From JBCCEV01 sp039030125 (GTDB taxonomy: Bacteria; Pseudomonadota; Gammaproteobacteria; Ga0077536): DNA of 30,040 bases. The notes beneath the pieces are model-generated. The model was not told the origin of the DNA. It did no database searches and saw only the letters and a program-made list of their open reading frames with translations. The stretch is taken from the NCBI GenBank assembly GCA_039030125.1, contig JBCCEV010000031.1, positions 1 to 30,040 on the forward strand, given 5' to 3'. The translations under genes were made by a program, and so were the position numbers. Below are positions 16,101 through 23,756 of the stretch, in pieces (within the stretch, counting starts at the first letter, position 1; each line of letters starts with the position of its first letter).

Positions 16101-17920
16101 ACAGAATCTGAATCGATCACTCTCGATGGGAGGGTGACTGCGCCGTGCGCGATGTTTGATAAATCAAGCTGGGCGCAGTCGTTTGACGCCAGCGGCCCGG
16201 GATCGCGTTCGAAAATTAATAAATCGAGATCGGCGTCTGCCGCCATATAGCGCAACCGCTCGTCGGGAAATTCCTGCGCAAGCGGTACATAGGTGGCGCC
16301 TAATTTCATGGCGGCCAGCAAGCTGGCGAGAAGCTCGGCGGAGCGCGTCAGGTAAATCCCGATCCGAGGCTGCGATTCAGTTTCGATCTCGGCCGCGATT
16401 GCGGCTGCGATGTCGTCAACGCGCTCACCGAGCCGCTGATACGCGATAGCCACAGTTGCGCTGCTGCCCGCATTGGCTGGCGCAATCAATTGCTTGTTGT
16501 CCGCAGCCACGGTAGCGCGCCGCAAGAGATCGAAGTTTGGCGGTTCAATGTCTAAATCTGGTCCAGCGCCAATATTTTGCTCAACCACTTGTTCTCGCGC
16601 CGCGGAGGCAGAAAAATCGGATACGCGGGCCGTCGCTTGTTCGCACAGCCGTTCAAGTAAATACGCAAAGTGTGCGAGCAGTTGGGCGACGGCTTCATCA
16701 TCAAACCGCTCTGCGTTGTAACGGAGGCTGAGGGTGATTGCATCCGACGGGATCACCACCAGCGTTACCGGATAGTTAGTGCGTTCGTATCCCGCGAGTT
16801 CAGACAGGTTTAGCTCGCCAATGTCTCCTAAGGCGGCATCGATGGTGAACGGATAGTTTTCGAACACCAACAGCGTGTCGAACAGCGCGCTGCCGTTGGG
16901 CACGTCGCTTAGCGCCTGCACTTCACCCAGACTTGCATGACCATGGAATTCGCGATCGCGTTGCGCGTTTTGGACCGCGGATAACCATTCAACGACGCTG
17001 ATCTCGGCATCGGTTTGAACACGGACTGGGACGGTATTAATGAATAAACCGATAGCTGATTGGGCTTCGCTCAGTTCCGCGGGGCGGCCTGCGAGGACAG
17101 CGCCGAATACCACGTCGGCTTCATCGCTGAAATGAGCCAAAGTCAGCGCCCACGCGCCTTGTACCAAAGTATTTAGGGTGAGGCGATGCTGACGGCAGAA
17201 TTCACGGATTAGCTGACTGGTCGCGACGTCGATAGAGGACTCGTAGACGCTGTAGGCCCTTTTCGGAAGCGCCACTGGGCGCGCAAGATCGAGCACCGAG
17301 GGTGATTCAATCCCCGCTAATTCTTCGCGCCAATACTCCAACATCAATTCTTGATCGCGACCTGCGAGCCATTCGATAAATCGTCGATAAGCAAAAGGTT
17401 CTGGAAGCGCGTTGAACGCCTCGCTCTCATTGAAATAATGCGCCAATACTTCGCGCAGCAGTAAGGCATTGCACCAACCATCAAAAAGTAAGTGATGATA
17501 GGTCCAGGCGAAATAGAAACGTTCATCGGCGATTTGAAACAACGCGCAGCGCATCAACGGCGCCCGATCAAGTTCAAAGCCACGGGCTCGGTCGGCGGCT
17601 AAAAACGCTTCGAAGCGCCGCTGCGCTTCTCCTTCGTCAAAGTCGCGCCAATCGTGTTCTACCCAAGGCAAGGTGGCGCTGTCGTAAAGCACCTGCACTG
17701 GGTCATCCAAATCCTCCCAATGGAACTCCGTGCGCAGTAGGTCGTGTCGACCGGTTAGCGATTGCCAGGCGGCGGCGAAATCGCCAGCCCGTAAAGGCCC
17801 ACCAATCGTGCACCACCGTTGCTCAACAAACACCCCACTTTCTGGCGCCATGCGCGCATGGAAGAGCATGCCCTCTTGAAGGGGTGACAAAGCGTAGAGA
17901 TCGCGGACGTTTGCCGTCAT
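10160..17920 (-). CDS. two-module NRPS, C-A(Gly)-T-C-A(Val)-T-E
   Basis: A 2586-residue peptide synthetase. Domains: condensation of DCL type (core SPLQEGMLFH, HHLLFDG at 142-148); adenylation about 480-955 with residues D-I-L-Q-L-G-L-V-W-K (near-identical to a known Gly code); carrier LGGHSL with Ser1007; LCL condensation about 1060-1490 (HHIVADG 1200-1206); adenylation about 1525-2025 with D-A-F-W-I-G-G-T-F-K (known Val code); carrier LGGDSI with Ser2073; epimerisation about 2120-2560 (HHLVIDV 2256-2262, ESHGRE near 2395). The DCL type fits an upstream D-residue, as supplied by the preceding C-A-T-E protein. Oddities: Val2262 replaces the usual Gly of the epimerisation HHxxxDG motif; the second A3 motif reads EPKSV rather than PKGV; there is no thioesterase or other release domain. 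It is the last gene of the operon, 18 bp after the previous one. Confidence 0.95.
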   Translation of the reverse strand: MTANVRDLYALSPLQEGMLFHARMAPESGVFVEQRWCTIGGPLRAGDFAAAWQSLTGRHDLLRTEFHWEDLDDPVQVLYDSATLPWVEHDWRDFDEGEAQRRFEAFLAADRARGFELDRAPLMRCALFQIADERFYFAWTYHHLLFDGWCNALLLREVLAHYFNESEAFNALPEPFAYRRFIEWLAGRDQELMLEYWREELAGIESPSVLDLARPVALPKRAYSVYESSIDVATSQLIREFCRQHRLTLNTLVQGAWALTLAHFSDEADVVFGAVLAGRPAELSEAQSAIGLFINTVPVRVQTDAEISVVEWLSAVQNAQRDREFHGHASLGEVQALSDVPNGSALFDTLLVFENYPFTIDAALGDIGELNLSELAGYERTNYPVTLVVIPSDAITLSLRYNAERFDDEAVAQLLAHFAYLLERLCEQATARVSDFSASAAREQVVEQNIGAGPDLDIEPPNFDLLRRATVAADNKQLIAPANAGSSATVAIAYQRLGERVDDIAAAIAAEIETESQPRIGIYLTRSAELLASLLAAMKLGATYVPLAQEFPDERLRYMAADADLDLLIFERDPGPLASNDCAQLDLSNIAHGAVTLPSRVIDSDSVAYLMYTSGSTGRPKGVAVTYRNLWNFIAAMKSCLDLGADERLLAVTTISFDIAALELYLPLSVGARLVIASSEEARDPARLAALIETHGITVMQATPATWRLLIEVDWQPPEGFKILCGGEALDTELARELLARGSQLWNLYGPTETTVWSAALRVEPAHCTGAVVPIGLPIANTQFAVLNRRGERTPFGAVGELAIGGQGVAQGYWRRQSLSDERFVEIDRDADASHDARPRYYRTGDRVRYRPDGLLDFLGRDDGQVKIRGYRIELGEIEAELMSTAGVAQAVAAVHQDLGGGGQLLAWIVERGQAPDPEELRERLGTKLPNYMIPIRITVVSRLPLNNSGKVDRAALLALADSATESKSTNLRRSPQGSLIAGVWEDILHVEAVDDEADFFRLGGHSLTAARMMARVAEITGETPPLTTLFQQPRFGDFVAAVEKFSVGTLAPIERQDYVGVRRPISAAQVRQYLLAHLIADPSLYGIPTAVRLQGRLNLLALGEALQEVVARHEPLRMRFGQREGQPYAEVVAVDEIAAALAFSTSDLSHLAANEQSSALDAALKNAATADFDLAQAPLWQTRVIKLDEQEHVFIFSLHHIVADGWSLGILVKELGLAYERHSTGSGSAFAPLRLSYADYACWEANEDHKPHLDYWCSQLSGAPTQIELPTDFARPPEQSFEGARCEFEIPASLAGALRGCNRRHGVTLYMSLAAAYALLLSRFGAGRDFVIGTPLANRIHSEFEDLIGLFANTVALRFRLAPGISVAELMTQTRDLTLEAIAHQAAPFDRVLEALDVPRSRAAAPLFQTLFTLQNAPFDPVEIEGVEWVPERFEPPNAKFDLSLSIREDGQRLVGQFDYRTDLFTAPTVNRLSQCYLNALQAIALAEPDDHALSLNMLAERERQSLRQLGDLGAALVANEDTIQGTFERQARRTPHAVALRVGDRDVSYQALNQMADRVGAGLQAKGVATDDCIGVLATPTIDAVVNILGVLKAGGAYVPLDNSQGAERLAWIAKHVRMKFAVCADASDNLLDVGVPWVGHKELSGEAAALTIPGHCEQLAYIMHTSGSTGEPKSVAARHRGVLRLVRAQSYATFGAGQVHLLAAPLGFDAATFELWGALLNGGTVALPAAEMTLESLADDIERHRVTTLWLTAGLFHVLIDQLRAESLQARKFATLQELIAGGDVLSISHLRRASKVLPHVSLVNGYGPTENTTFSVCHRFSRDELNVAHDKLPVPIGEAITGTRIYVLDDEMGLVPDGVAGELYLGGSGLARGYLNQARLTAESFVPNPYFNLRDGVGSDDEITLYRTGDRVRRRADGALEFLGRFDEQVKVRGFRIEPREVERLLGDYPGVTDAVVQVHGSGAEHKRLVAYLVGEALPGAEDLRTSLSERLPHHLVPNAFIVLDAFPLGATGKVDRAALPEPEFGKKVHGSPPPSNEREAHIINIATRILPAKVVALDDNFFELGGDSIMALQMVSEAQRVGLTITPKQIFEAASFGALATFAERDGGQDRIFTKAQGEVPLTPIQHWFFAQNHENPNHFNQALSVMLPENVERESLDRAFLALGEQHDALRLRFSKDRDHWRQFYDLSARLQPPSWHELSHLEPDALVPALNTLADSQHSAFRLADGPLCTAAVFSLGPGRGYQLLLVAHHLVIDVVSWRILIADLYTNYQSLEMGQAPGPRLSEHTYQNYAKRLAASHSYFAADLAAWREIIENTKSVLPKDSEEDIAYSDFGNSQRYEWRLEVEKTLALLTLGRQASKFDVQTIILAALGGVLCEWAECSRFLIDIESHGREESAQAYAGTLGWFTAIAPLQLESAGRSNPSQRLQAVQARLDAVPERAGFGVLKYLSEELGSDVQPSVVFNYLGHIDSVIDEPAGSFARVPAVGSPHDVRNVRPYLLEISARIENSELWVLWDFDRRVHSVKTMERLSVGLHQEIGKLVAGGAGVDGQGRTPSFELVDLSASELDEIMSSVSFDSPD

Positions 17921-17938
17921 TGCCTGATACCAGGGCCC

Positions 17939-20900
17939 TTAGCGGCCTCGTGCCGCCAAGCGCGCCAGTAACGCGTCTTTCTTTGGATCAGTAGACGTTA
18001 GCGAAGCCGGAGATTTTGTGGCGGATGGGTCGTCGTGAAAGGCCAGGAAAGGTTCAAGGTTTGCGACGAATCGCAACCCCAGGCGCTCGATGGTCGCCGG
18101 GTCCCAGCGCAAGCTGTCATAGCGGTAGATGATTTTCATCTCGCCCGCCATCGACATTGCGATCACTTCAAGCGGATAGCGCCGCAAATGCCGAGCGCTG
18201 CGCTGCGCGCCTACACTTTGGTTCGCGAAGGTGAATCCACCTGCGTGCGACTGCGCGTCCAGGCGGCCAAGGTAATTGAAGCTAATCTCAGCGGGCGAGC
18301 GCAAGCTCGCATCGTGTTGGGCCAGAGCGCTAAAGCCGACCCCGCTAGACGGGACCGCTTGCCGCGACGAGCGGAGATTTTCAATCTGCGCCGCTGGTGA
18401 TTGCGCCGCCCAGGACATGCGCAGCGGATAACGGACGGTAAACCAACCGAGCGTCCTCGACAAATCAAGATCGATGTCGAAGCTGTGACGGCCGTGACCC
18501 TCAATATCAACGATCTGTTTCGGGACGCCGCTCCACTGACTCAGGGTCGCGAACAGAGCAGCTAGCAGCAGAGTTTCGGGATCCGCTTTGGCCGCCTGAC
18601 TCAAGATTCTATCGACAGTTTCCGAAGGCAGAATACTAAGGTGCTCCACAGCATCATTCTCACGCACTGGCCCGACGAGAGCGGTGCGATCAGAGGGCAG
18701 CGGCGAGGGATTCTCGATCGCCCCCCGCCAATAACTTTCCTCCGTCTTAAACCGATGCATGCTGTTGGCAATATGCTCTGTCCAAGACCGAAACGAATTT
18801 GTCTTAGCCGCCAATGTCTCCTGCTGCCCAACATTATCGACGGTGGCTCGGTATAAGGTGCCCAAATCGGATAAAAACACCCGCCAGGACACACCATCGA
18901 CGATCAAGTGATGAGCGACCACGAGTAACTGCTCGCGCGTATGGCCCGCGCGACGCAAATAAACGACCCGAAGCAACGGTCCATCAGTCACATTCAGACT
19001 CGTCTGATATTCGCTTATCACTTTTTTTAATGCGTCTTCACCGCCCTCGACCATAATGGCCGTAACGGGGATCACCGCAGCCTGCGCCTTGGCGTAGAAC
19101 TGCCTCCAGGTGCCGTCATGCGCCTGGGCGAATCGCAAGCGCAGCGTGTCATGATGGTCGACAAGCGCGGCAAGGCAAGTCTCAAGCCGCTCTAACGCCA
19201 AGGGTTTTTCACAGTCGATCAAAATCGACTGATTGAAATGATGCGGATCGCTGGGATTTCCACTCAGAAACTCAGCCTGAATTGGCCCGAGAGGAACCCC
19301 ACCCTCGCCCGGCTCCTCTGCGACTGTGAGTTGACCGACAGGTCTTGCGACCCCAGCTTGCTCGGCCACGGTTTGATGCTCGAACAATTGCCGTGGTTCG
19401 AGCGACCAACCGGCCTCACGGGCTCGCGCGACGACCTGCATCGCCGCAATCGAATCACCGCCCCGCTCAAAAAAGTTGTCGGTAATACCGATCTCGTCTT
19501 GGTTCAAGACCATGCGCCAGGCATTGAGCAAAGATTTCTCTACGTCGCTTTGCGCGGGTACGTTGGCGGCAGCCGGCAACGGCGCAAGGGTGGGGAGGTG
19601 CTGGCGATCGAGTTTCCCGTTTGCGGTTAATGGCAACTCATCAATTGCAACGTAATGCTCCGGCATCATCCATCGGGGCAGGCGCTCGCCAAGCCAATGA
19701 TCAAACGCCGCTTGGAAGTTGGTGGGTGCGTTGTCGGGGTCTTTAAATCTGAGATAGGCGATTAGAGTTCCACGCCCGGCTCGCTCGCGAACCGCAACGG
19801 CCGCCGCCGCCAGCGCCGGGTTGCTGGCCAAGGCATACTCAATCTCTTCCGGCTCAATCCGGTAGCCCCGCAATTGGATTTGCTCATCGACACGCCCGAG
19901 ATAGGTCAAGACCCCGTCTTCTCCTCGCACTACGCGATCACCGGTCCGATACAAAGTACGTGACGCCTTCCCCTCCGTGCTTTGATAGGGATTGGGTACA
20001 AACGAAGCCGCAGTTTGTCGCGGTTGTTTTAAATAACCGCGCGCCACGGCCGCGCCACCGATATAGAGTTCGCCGGGCACATGATCGGGAACCAGATTCA
20101 TATCGGCATCGAGCACGTATAGCTCGGCGCCGGTGATCGGTCGCCCGATCGGGATGGCCGCGGTATGGTCGGCGTCGGTCACCTCATGCACGCAACAACC
20201 GACGGTTGTTTCAGTCGGGCCGTACTCGTTGATCAGTCGAATGCTCGGATAGGTCTTACGCCAATATCCAACGTGCTGAGCCGAGAGCGCCTCGCCACCA
20301 ATAATGAACGCCCCGGGGAGTTGTTCGGGTAGCAAGCCGCCTTGCATTAACGGGGCAATGGCCTGGAGGTGCGCTGGCGTCAACTTAGCTAAGCTCGGCC
20401 GCTGTTCAAGCGCGGCGGCGAGCGCCGGCAGCACGTCCTCCTCAGGTAGCAAATGGACCGTTTGCCCGGCGATCAAAGGCGCCAACAAGCTCGTGATGGT
20501 GGCGTCGAAACCGACGGAGCTTTGCACGGGTACCCCACTTCCGCGATCCCAGGGGTAGGCGTGCATGCACCAATCGATATACGACATCAATGCAGCATGG
20601 GAGATTTGCACGCCTTTGGGTTTTCCGGACGAACCCGAGGTGTACATGATGTACGCCAAACTCTCATCGCCGATGTTCATCGTGCCGGTGACATGAGTGA
20701 CATCGGGTGCCGGGCACGCTGAAAAAACCGGCGCATCCAGGCGGTTTATCTGCTTGACCAAATCCGCGGTTTCGGCGGCCGCGACAATCGCGGCGCATTC
20801 AGCATCAGCAAGGATCAACGCCAACCGTTCAGCAGGCAACTCGGGATCGATCGGTACAAACGCGGCGCCGGATTTCATAACACCGAGCAGCGCAACCAAT

Positions 20901-22624
20901 AGCTCTGGCTGCCTCGGCACACAAACCGCGACACAATACTCTGAGCCCACACCATCAGCGCTTAGCCGCGTTGCCAGGGCGGATGCGCGCGCATCAAGAT
21001 CTGCGAAGCTAAGTTCTCGTTTGCCGGTGCGCACCGCAATCGCGTGTGGCCGCTCCTGCGCCGTCGCGGCAAACGCCTCGACGATGGTTGGGAAAGATCG
21101 AGTAAGTTTCGGCCCCCTCGCATGAGCCAGCACATTTTTTCGTGTGGTGTCATCGAGCAGATCGATGGTCCCAACATGGCGTCCCGGCTCATCACAGAAT
21201 ATGGTCAAAAGCCGCTCGAAATCGCGGATCAGGCGTTTTATCGTCGCTTGTTCAAACAATCCCGTGCGGTACTCCACGCCCAAGAAGAAACCTTCCTCGC
21301 GATCAAAGACGTGCCAGGTTAAATCGAACTTCGTTTCCTTTAGCAGCACCGGGATCTGTTCGACCGTAAGACCCGACCAATCCGCGCTTAAGGTGCTCGC
21401 GTTCTGCGCGCGGTAATGGTCACTTTGTACTTGAAACATCACATCGAATAGTGGGTTACGCGAGGGATCGCGCGCGCCGGTCACCGCATCGACGACCTGG
21501 GCAAATGGAACATCCGCGTGGTCAACACAGTCAGCGAAATTTCGTTTCGCGCAATCGAGCCAGCCGGAAAAGTTCTGCGCGCCTGGGTTGGCGATTTGGC
21601 TCCGCACGACCAGCGAATTAACAAAGAAACCGATTAGTTGCTCGGCCCCGGGTTGCTGGCGCCCGGCGATCGGGACCCCCACGCAAATATCGCTTTGTGC
21701 CGTATAGCGGTAGAGCAAGATTTGAAAAACGGCGAACAACGTTTGAAACAAAGTCGCGCTTTGTTGCGAGGCTAGTTCTCTTGCCCGATCGGCGAGCTCC
21801 GCTTTAACCGTCCACGTCAACGTCCGGCTGTTGAAGTCGGGCTCGTCATTACGCGAATGGTCGCACGGTAGCGCCAATGGTTTCACATCGCGCAAATAAT
21901 CTTGCCACCACCGCAGGCTGGCGTCTCGTCCCTGGTCGGTATCATCGGCAACGACAAGATCGGCGAATTGCCGATCCAAAGGAGCAAAGTGTGGCGGCTC
22001 ACCACGGTGATGAGCAGCGTAAGCTTGCTGCAATTCTTCAAGCAAAATCCCACGCGACCAGCCATCGGCAATCATGTGATGAAAAACCATAATGAGCACG
22101 TGTTCGCCCGGCGCGCTATCCATGAGTTCGATTCGATACAAGGGGCCGGACGCCAGATCAAAAGGCACGGCAACAATCGCATCGATGATTGCTGGTAACG
22201 CTGATCCCTCGTCGCAGCGCCGCTCGGAAAGTCGAAAACCTCGGTAGTCCTCGATGCGTTGATGTGGACGGCCATCGGACCGCGTCGGGAAACAGGTTCT
22301 GAGTGACTCGTGGCGCTCGATGATCGTTCCCAACGCTGCCTCCAACGCTGACTTATCGAGCTGGCCGCGAAAACGCCACGCCAGGGCTATGTGATAAGCC
22401 GTAAGTGCGGGGTAGAGCTGCTGCAAAACCCACAGGTGCGATTGCTGGGCCGCTAGGGGAAGGACTTCGGGGCGAGCGCTGCTGGCTTTGAGGTCTTCGC
22501 TGGAGATCAGTAACGAGCCGTCAATGCCTTGCGCTTCCAACTGCTTCACAAGCACCCGCTGGTCCGCTGGCGGCAAACGCGCTATGCGCTCGCGTAGCGC
22601 GGCAATTTTCTCAGCGCTGATCAT
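17939..22624 (-). CDS. one-module NRPS, C-A(Asn)-T-E
   Basis: A 1561-residue peptide synthetase. Domains: a short N-terminal helix (1-45); LCL-type condensation about 55-490 with HHMIADG at 182-188, expected to join the polyketide thioester to the amino acid; adenylation about 510-1010 (A3 MYTSGSSGKPKG near 660, A5 NEYGPTETT near 799, A7 YRTGDR near 892, A10 NGKLDR near 1002); carrier with GGDSI and Ser1058; epimerisation about 1100-1530 with intact HHLIVDG at 1238-1244 and the EGHGR glutamate further on. Specificity residues read D-A-T-K-I-G-E-V-G-K, closest to the Asn code DLTKLGEVGK (8 of 10). Predicted output is D-Asn. The GGDS carrier form is typical before epimerisation domains. It starts 26 bp after the luciferase-like monooxygenase gene. 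Confidence 0.95.
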   Translation of the reverse strand: MISAEKIAALRERIARLPPADQRVLVKQLEAQGIDGSLLISSEDLKASSARPEVLPLAAQQSHLWVLQQLYPALTAYHIALAWRFRGQLDKSALEAALGTIIERHESLRTCFPTRSDGRPHQRIEDYRGFRLSERRCDEGSALPAIIDAIVAVPFDLASGPLYRIELMDSAPGEHVLIMVFHHMIADGWSRGILLEELQQAYAAHHRGEPPHFAPLDRQFADLVVADDTDQGRDASLRWWQDYLRDVKPLALPCDHSRNDEPDFNSRTLTWTVKAELADRARELASQQSATLFQTLFAVFQILLYRYTAQSDICVGVPIAGRQQPGAEQLIGFFVNSLVVRSQIANPGAQNFSGWLDCAKRNFADCVDHADVPFAQVVDAVTGARDPSRNPLFDVMFQVQSDHYRAQNASTLSADWSGLTVEQIPVLLKETKFDLTWHVFDREEGFFLGVEYRTGLFEQATIKRLIRDFERLLTIFCDEPGRHVGTIDLLDDTTRKNVLAHARGPKLTRSFPTIVEAFAATAQERPHAIAVRTGKRELSFADLDARASALATRLSADGVGSEYCVAVCVPRQPELLVALLGVMKSGAAFVPIDPELPAERLALILADAECAAIVAAAETADLVKQINRLDAPVFSACPAPDVTHVTGTMNIGDESLAYIMYTSGSSGKPKGVQISHAALMSYIDWCMHAYPWDRGSGVPVQSSVGFDATITSLLAPLIAGQTVHLLPEEDVLPALAAALEQRPSLAKLTPAHLQAIAPLMQGGLLPEQLPGAFIIGGEALSAQHVGYWRKTYPSIRLINEYGPTETTVGCCVHEVTDADHTAAIPIGRPITGAELYVLDADMNLVPDHVPGELYIGGAAVARGYLKQPRQTAASFVPNPYQSTEGKASRTLYRTGDRVVRGEDGVLTYLGRVDEQIQLRGYRIEPEEIEYALASNPALAAAAVAVRERAGRGTLIAYLRFKDPDNAPTNFQAAFDHWLGERLPRWMMPEHYVAIDELPLTANGKLDRQHLPTLAPLPAAANVPAQSDVEKSLLNAWRMVLNQDEIGITDNFFERGGDSIAAMQVVARAREAGWSLEPRQLFEHQTVAEQAGVARPVGQLTVAEEPGEGGVPLGPIQAEFLSGNPSDPHHFNQSILIDCEKPLALERLETCLAALVDHHDTLRLRFAQAHDGTWRQFYAKAQAAVIPVTAIMVEGGEDALKKVISEYQTSLNVTDGPLLRVVYLRRAGHTREQLLVVAHHLIVDGVSWRVFLSDLGTLYRATVDNVGQQETLAAKTNSFRSWTEHIANSMHRFKTEESYWRGAIENPSPLPSDRTALVGPVRENDAVEHLSILPSETVDRILSQAAKADPETLLLAALFATLSQWSGVPKQIVDIEGHGRHSFDIDLDLSRTLGWFTVRYPLRMSWAAQSPAAQIENLRSSRQAVPSSGVGFSALAQHDASLRSPAEISFNYLGRLDAQSHAGGFTFANQSVGAQRSARHLRRYPLEVIAMSMAGEMKIIYRYDSLRWDPATIERLGLRFVANLEPFLAFHDDPSATKSPASLTSTDPKKDALLARLAARGR

Positions 22625-22650
22625 TGTGGAACAGTATGGCGGGAGTGGAC

Positions 22651-23733
22651 CTAGACGGAGACCACGTTTGACTCACGTACCGGTGACTTCTTGCCGCCGC
22701 ATAATCGTTTCAGCTCTCCGAGGTGCGGAAGCGCCCCCATAACGGAGTCATAGTCTTGCAAGAAGTCGATCAGACAACAGATTTCATCGATCCCCTTCTC
22801 TTCCAATTCACGCACAAACGGCGCACATCCATCCGGCGTGCCAATCAATGAACGTTGCTGCATGAATCCTTCGACACCGAAATTCAGCAGGCTTTCCAAA
22901 TCGTCATCGCTAAAATCGTCGAGGCTGATTTCAAGCCCCATCGCCTGAGCAAAAGTCTCAAGTAAACCGTAATGGGTTTTAAGGTACTCACAAAACGGTT
23001 CTCGAATGTCTTGCTTAACCTGATCCTCATTGTCGCCGAGAAAAGTATGCAGCATTAGGGAAACCCGATACTCATAGGGGTCGTAACCATTGCTCTCAAG
23101 TGCTTCCCGGTAGCGAGCAACACGCTCAACGACGTCGTCCAGGGTTCCTGCGAGCAGCGACGTCAAGACATTGAAACCCAAACGCCCGGCTTCCAAGAAC
23201 GTTTCCGTTGATTGACAGGTAACCCAGATCGGTAATTCTTTTTGGATTGGCTTAGGCAGCGTTTTCACATCGACTTCACGCCCGCCCGCATCTTCAAACT
23301 TGACGCTTTCACCACGCCAAAGTTTGCGGATCTGCTCAAGTGATCGCCACATCAACCGCCGCCGGGCGCCATGCGGATCACGTGACAGCACGAATTCATC
23401 CATCGTCCAGCCTGAGGCGACGGCTAATGCCGCCCGACCTTGAGACAGGTTATCGATCACCGACCAATCTTCCGCTACCCGGACGGGATGATGAAGCGGC
23501 AGTACCAAACTCCCGGCCCGCAACTGCACCGCTTGGGTGATCATCGCAAGGGCGGCGGAAGTCAACGCCGGATTAGGATAAAGGCCGCCGAAAGCATGGA
23601 AATGCCGCTCCGGAGTCCACACCGCATCGAACTCGTGTTCATCGGCGAAGCGTGCGCTATCCATCAGCAACCGATAGCGATCCGTGGCTTCGTTTGAGCC
23701 GTCGCCATCAAAGAAAAACAAACTAAAACGCAC
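22651..23733 (-). CDS. MupA/Atu3671-family FMN-dependent luciferase-like monooxygenase
   Basis: A 360-residue freestanding member of the bacterial luciferase-like (LLM) flavin family, in the subgroup tied to natural-product assembly lines. Signature stretches are the N-terminal MRFSLFFFDGD, WTPERHFHAFGGLYPNPAL near residues 39-57, RAGSLVLPLHHPVRVAEDWS and ELPIWVTCQSTETF. The family uses reduced FMN and oxygen; characterised relatives hydroxylate carbons next to the thioester or perform Baeyer-Villiger oxygen insertion on carrier-bound intermediates. It lies exactly between the PKS and NRPS genes, with AGGAG upstream of the ATG, so its likely substrate is the chain on the last PKS carrier or the PKS/NRPS junction. 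Often this domain is embedded in a megasynthase; here it is separate. The reaction is not determinable from sequence. Confidence 0.9.
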   Translation of the reverse strand: MRFSLFFFDGDGSNEATDRYRLLMDSARFADEHEFDAVWTPERHFHAFGGLYPNPALTSAALAMITQAVQLRAGSLVLPLHHPVRVAEDWSVIDNLSQGRAALAVASGWTMDEFVLSRDPHGARRRLMWRSLEQIRKLWRGESVKFEDAGGREVDVKTLPKPIQKELPIWVTCQSTETFLEAGRLGFNVLTSLLAGTLDDVVERVARYREALESNGYDPYEYRVSLMLHTFLGDNEDQVKQDIREPFCEYLKTHYGLLETFAQAMGLEISLDDFSDDDLESLLNFGVEGFMQQRSLIGTPDGCAPFVRELEEKGIDEICCLIDFLQDYDSVMGALPHLGELKRLCGGKKSPVRESNVVSV

Positions 23734-23756
23734 CTCGAACTCCTAAGGCTTTAATG

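Noticed and set aside
10564..17526. Numerous open frames of 60-177 codons antisense to or out of frame with the large NRPS gene
   Set aside because: They lie entirely within a long, domain-verified coding frame, have Arg/Ser/Pro-rich shadow composition and lack ribosome binding sites.
17939..22624. N-acyl-D-asparagine prodrug system like colibactin or xenocoumacin
   Set aside because: In those systems the Asn module initiates the line and a membrane D-asparaginyl peptidase is present; here the module follows PKS modules and no such peptidase is visible.
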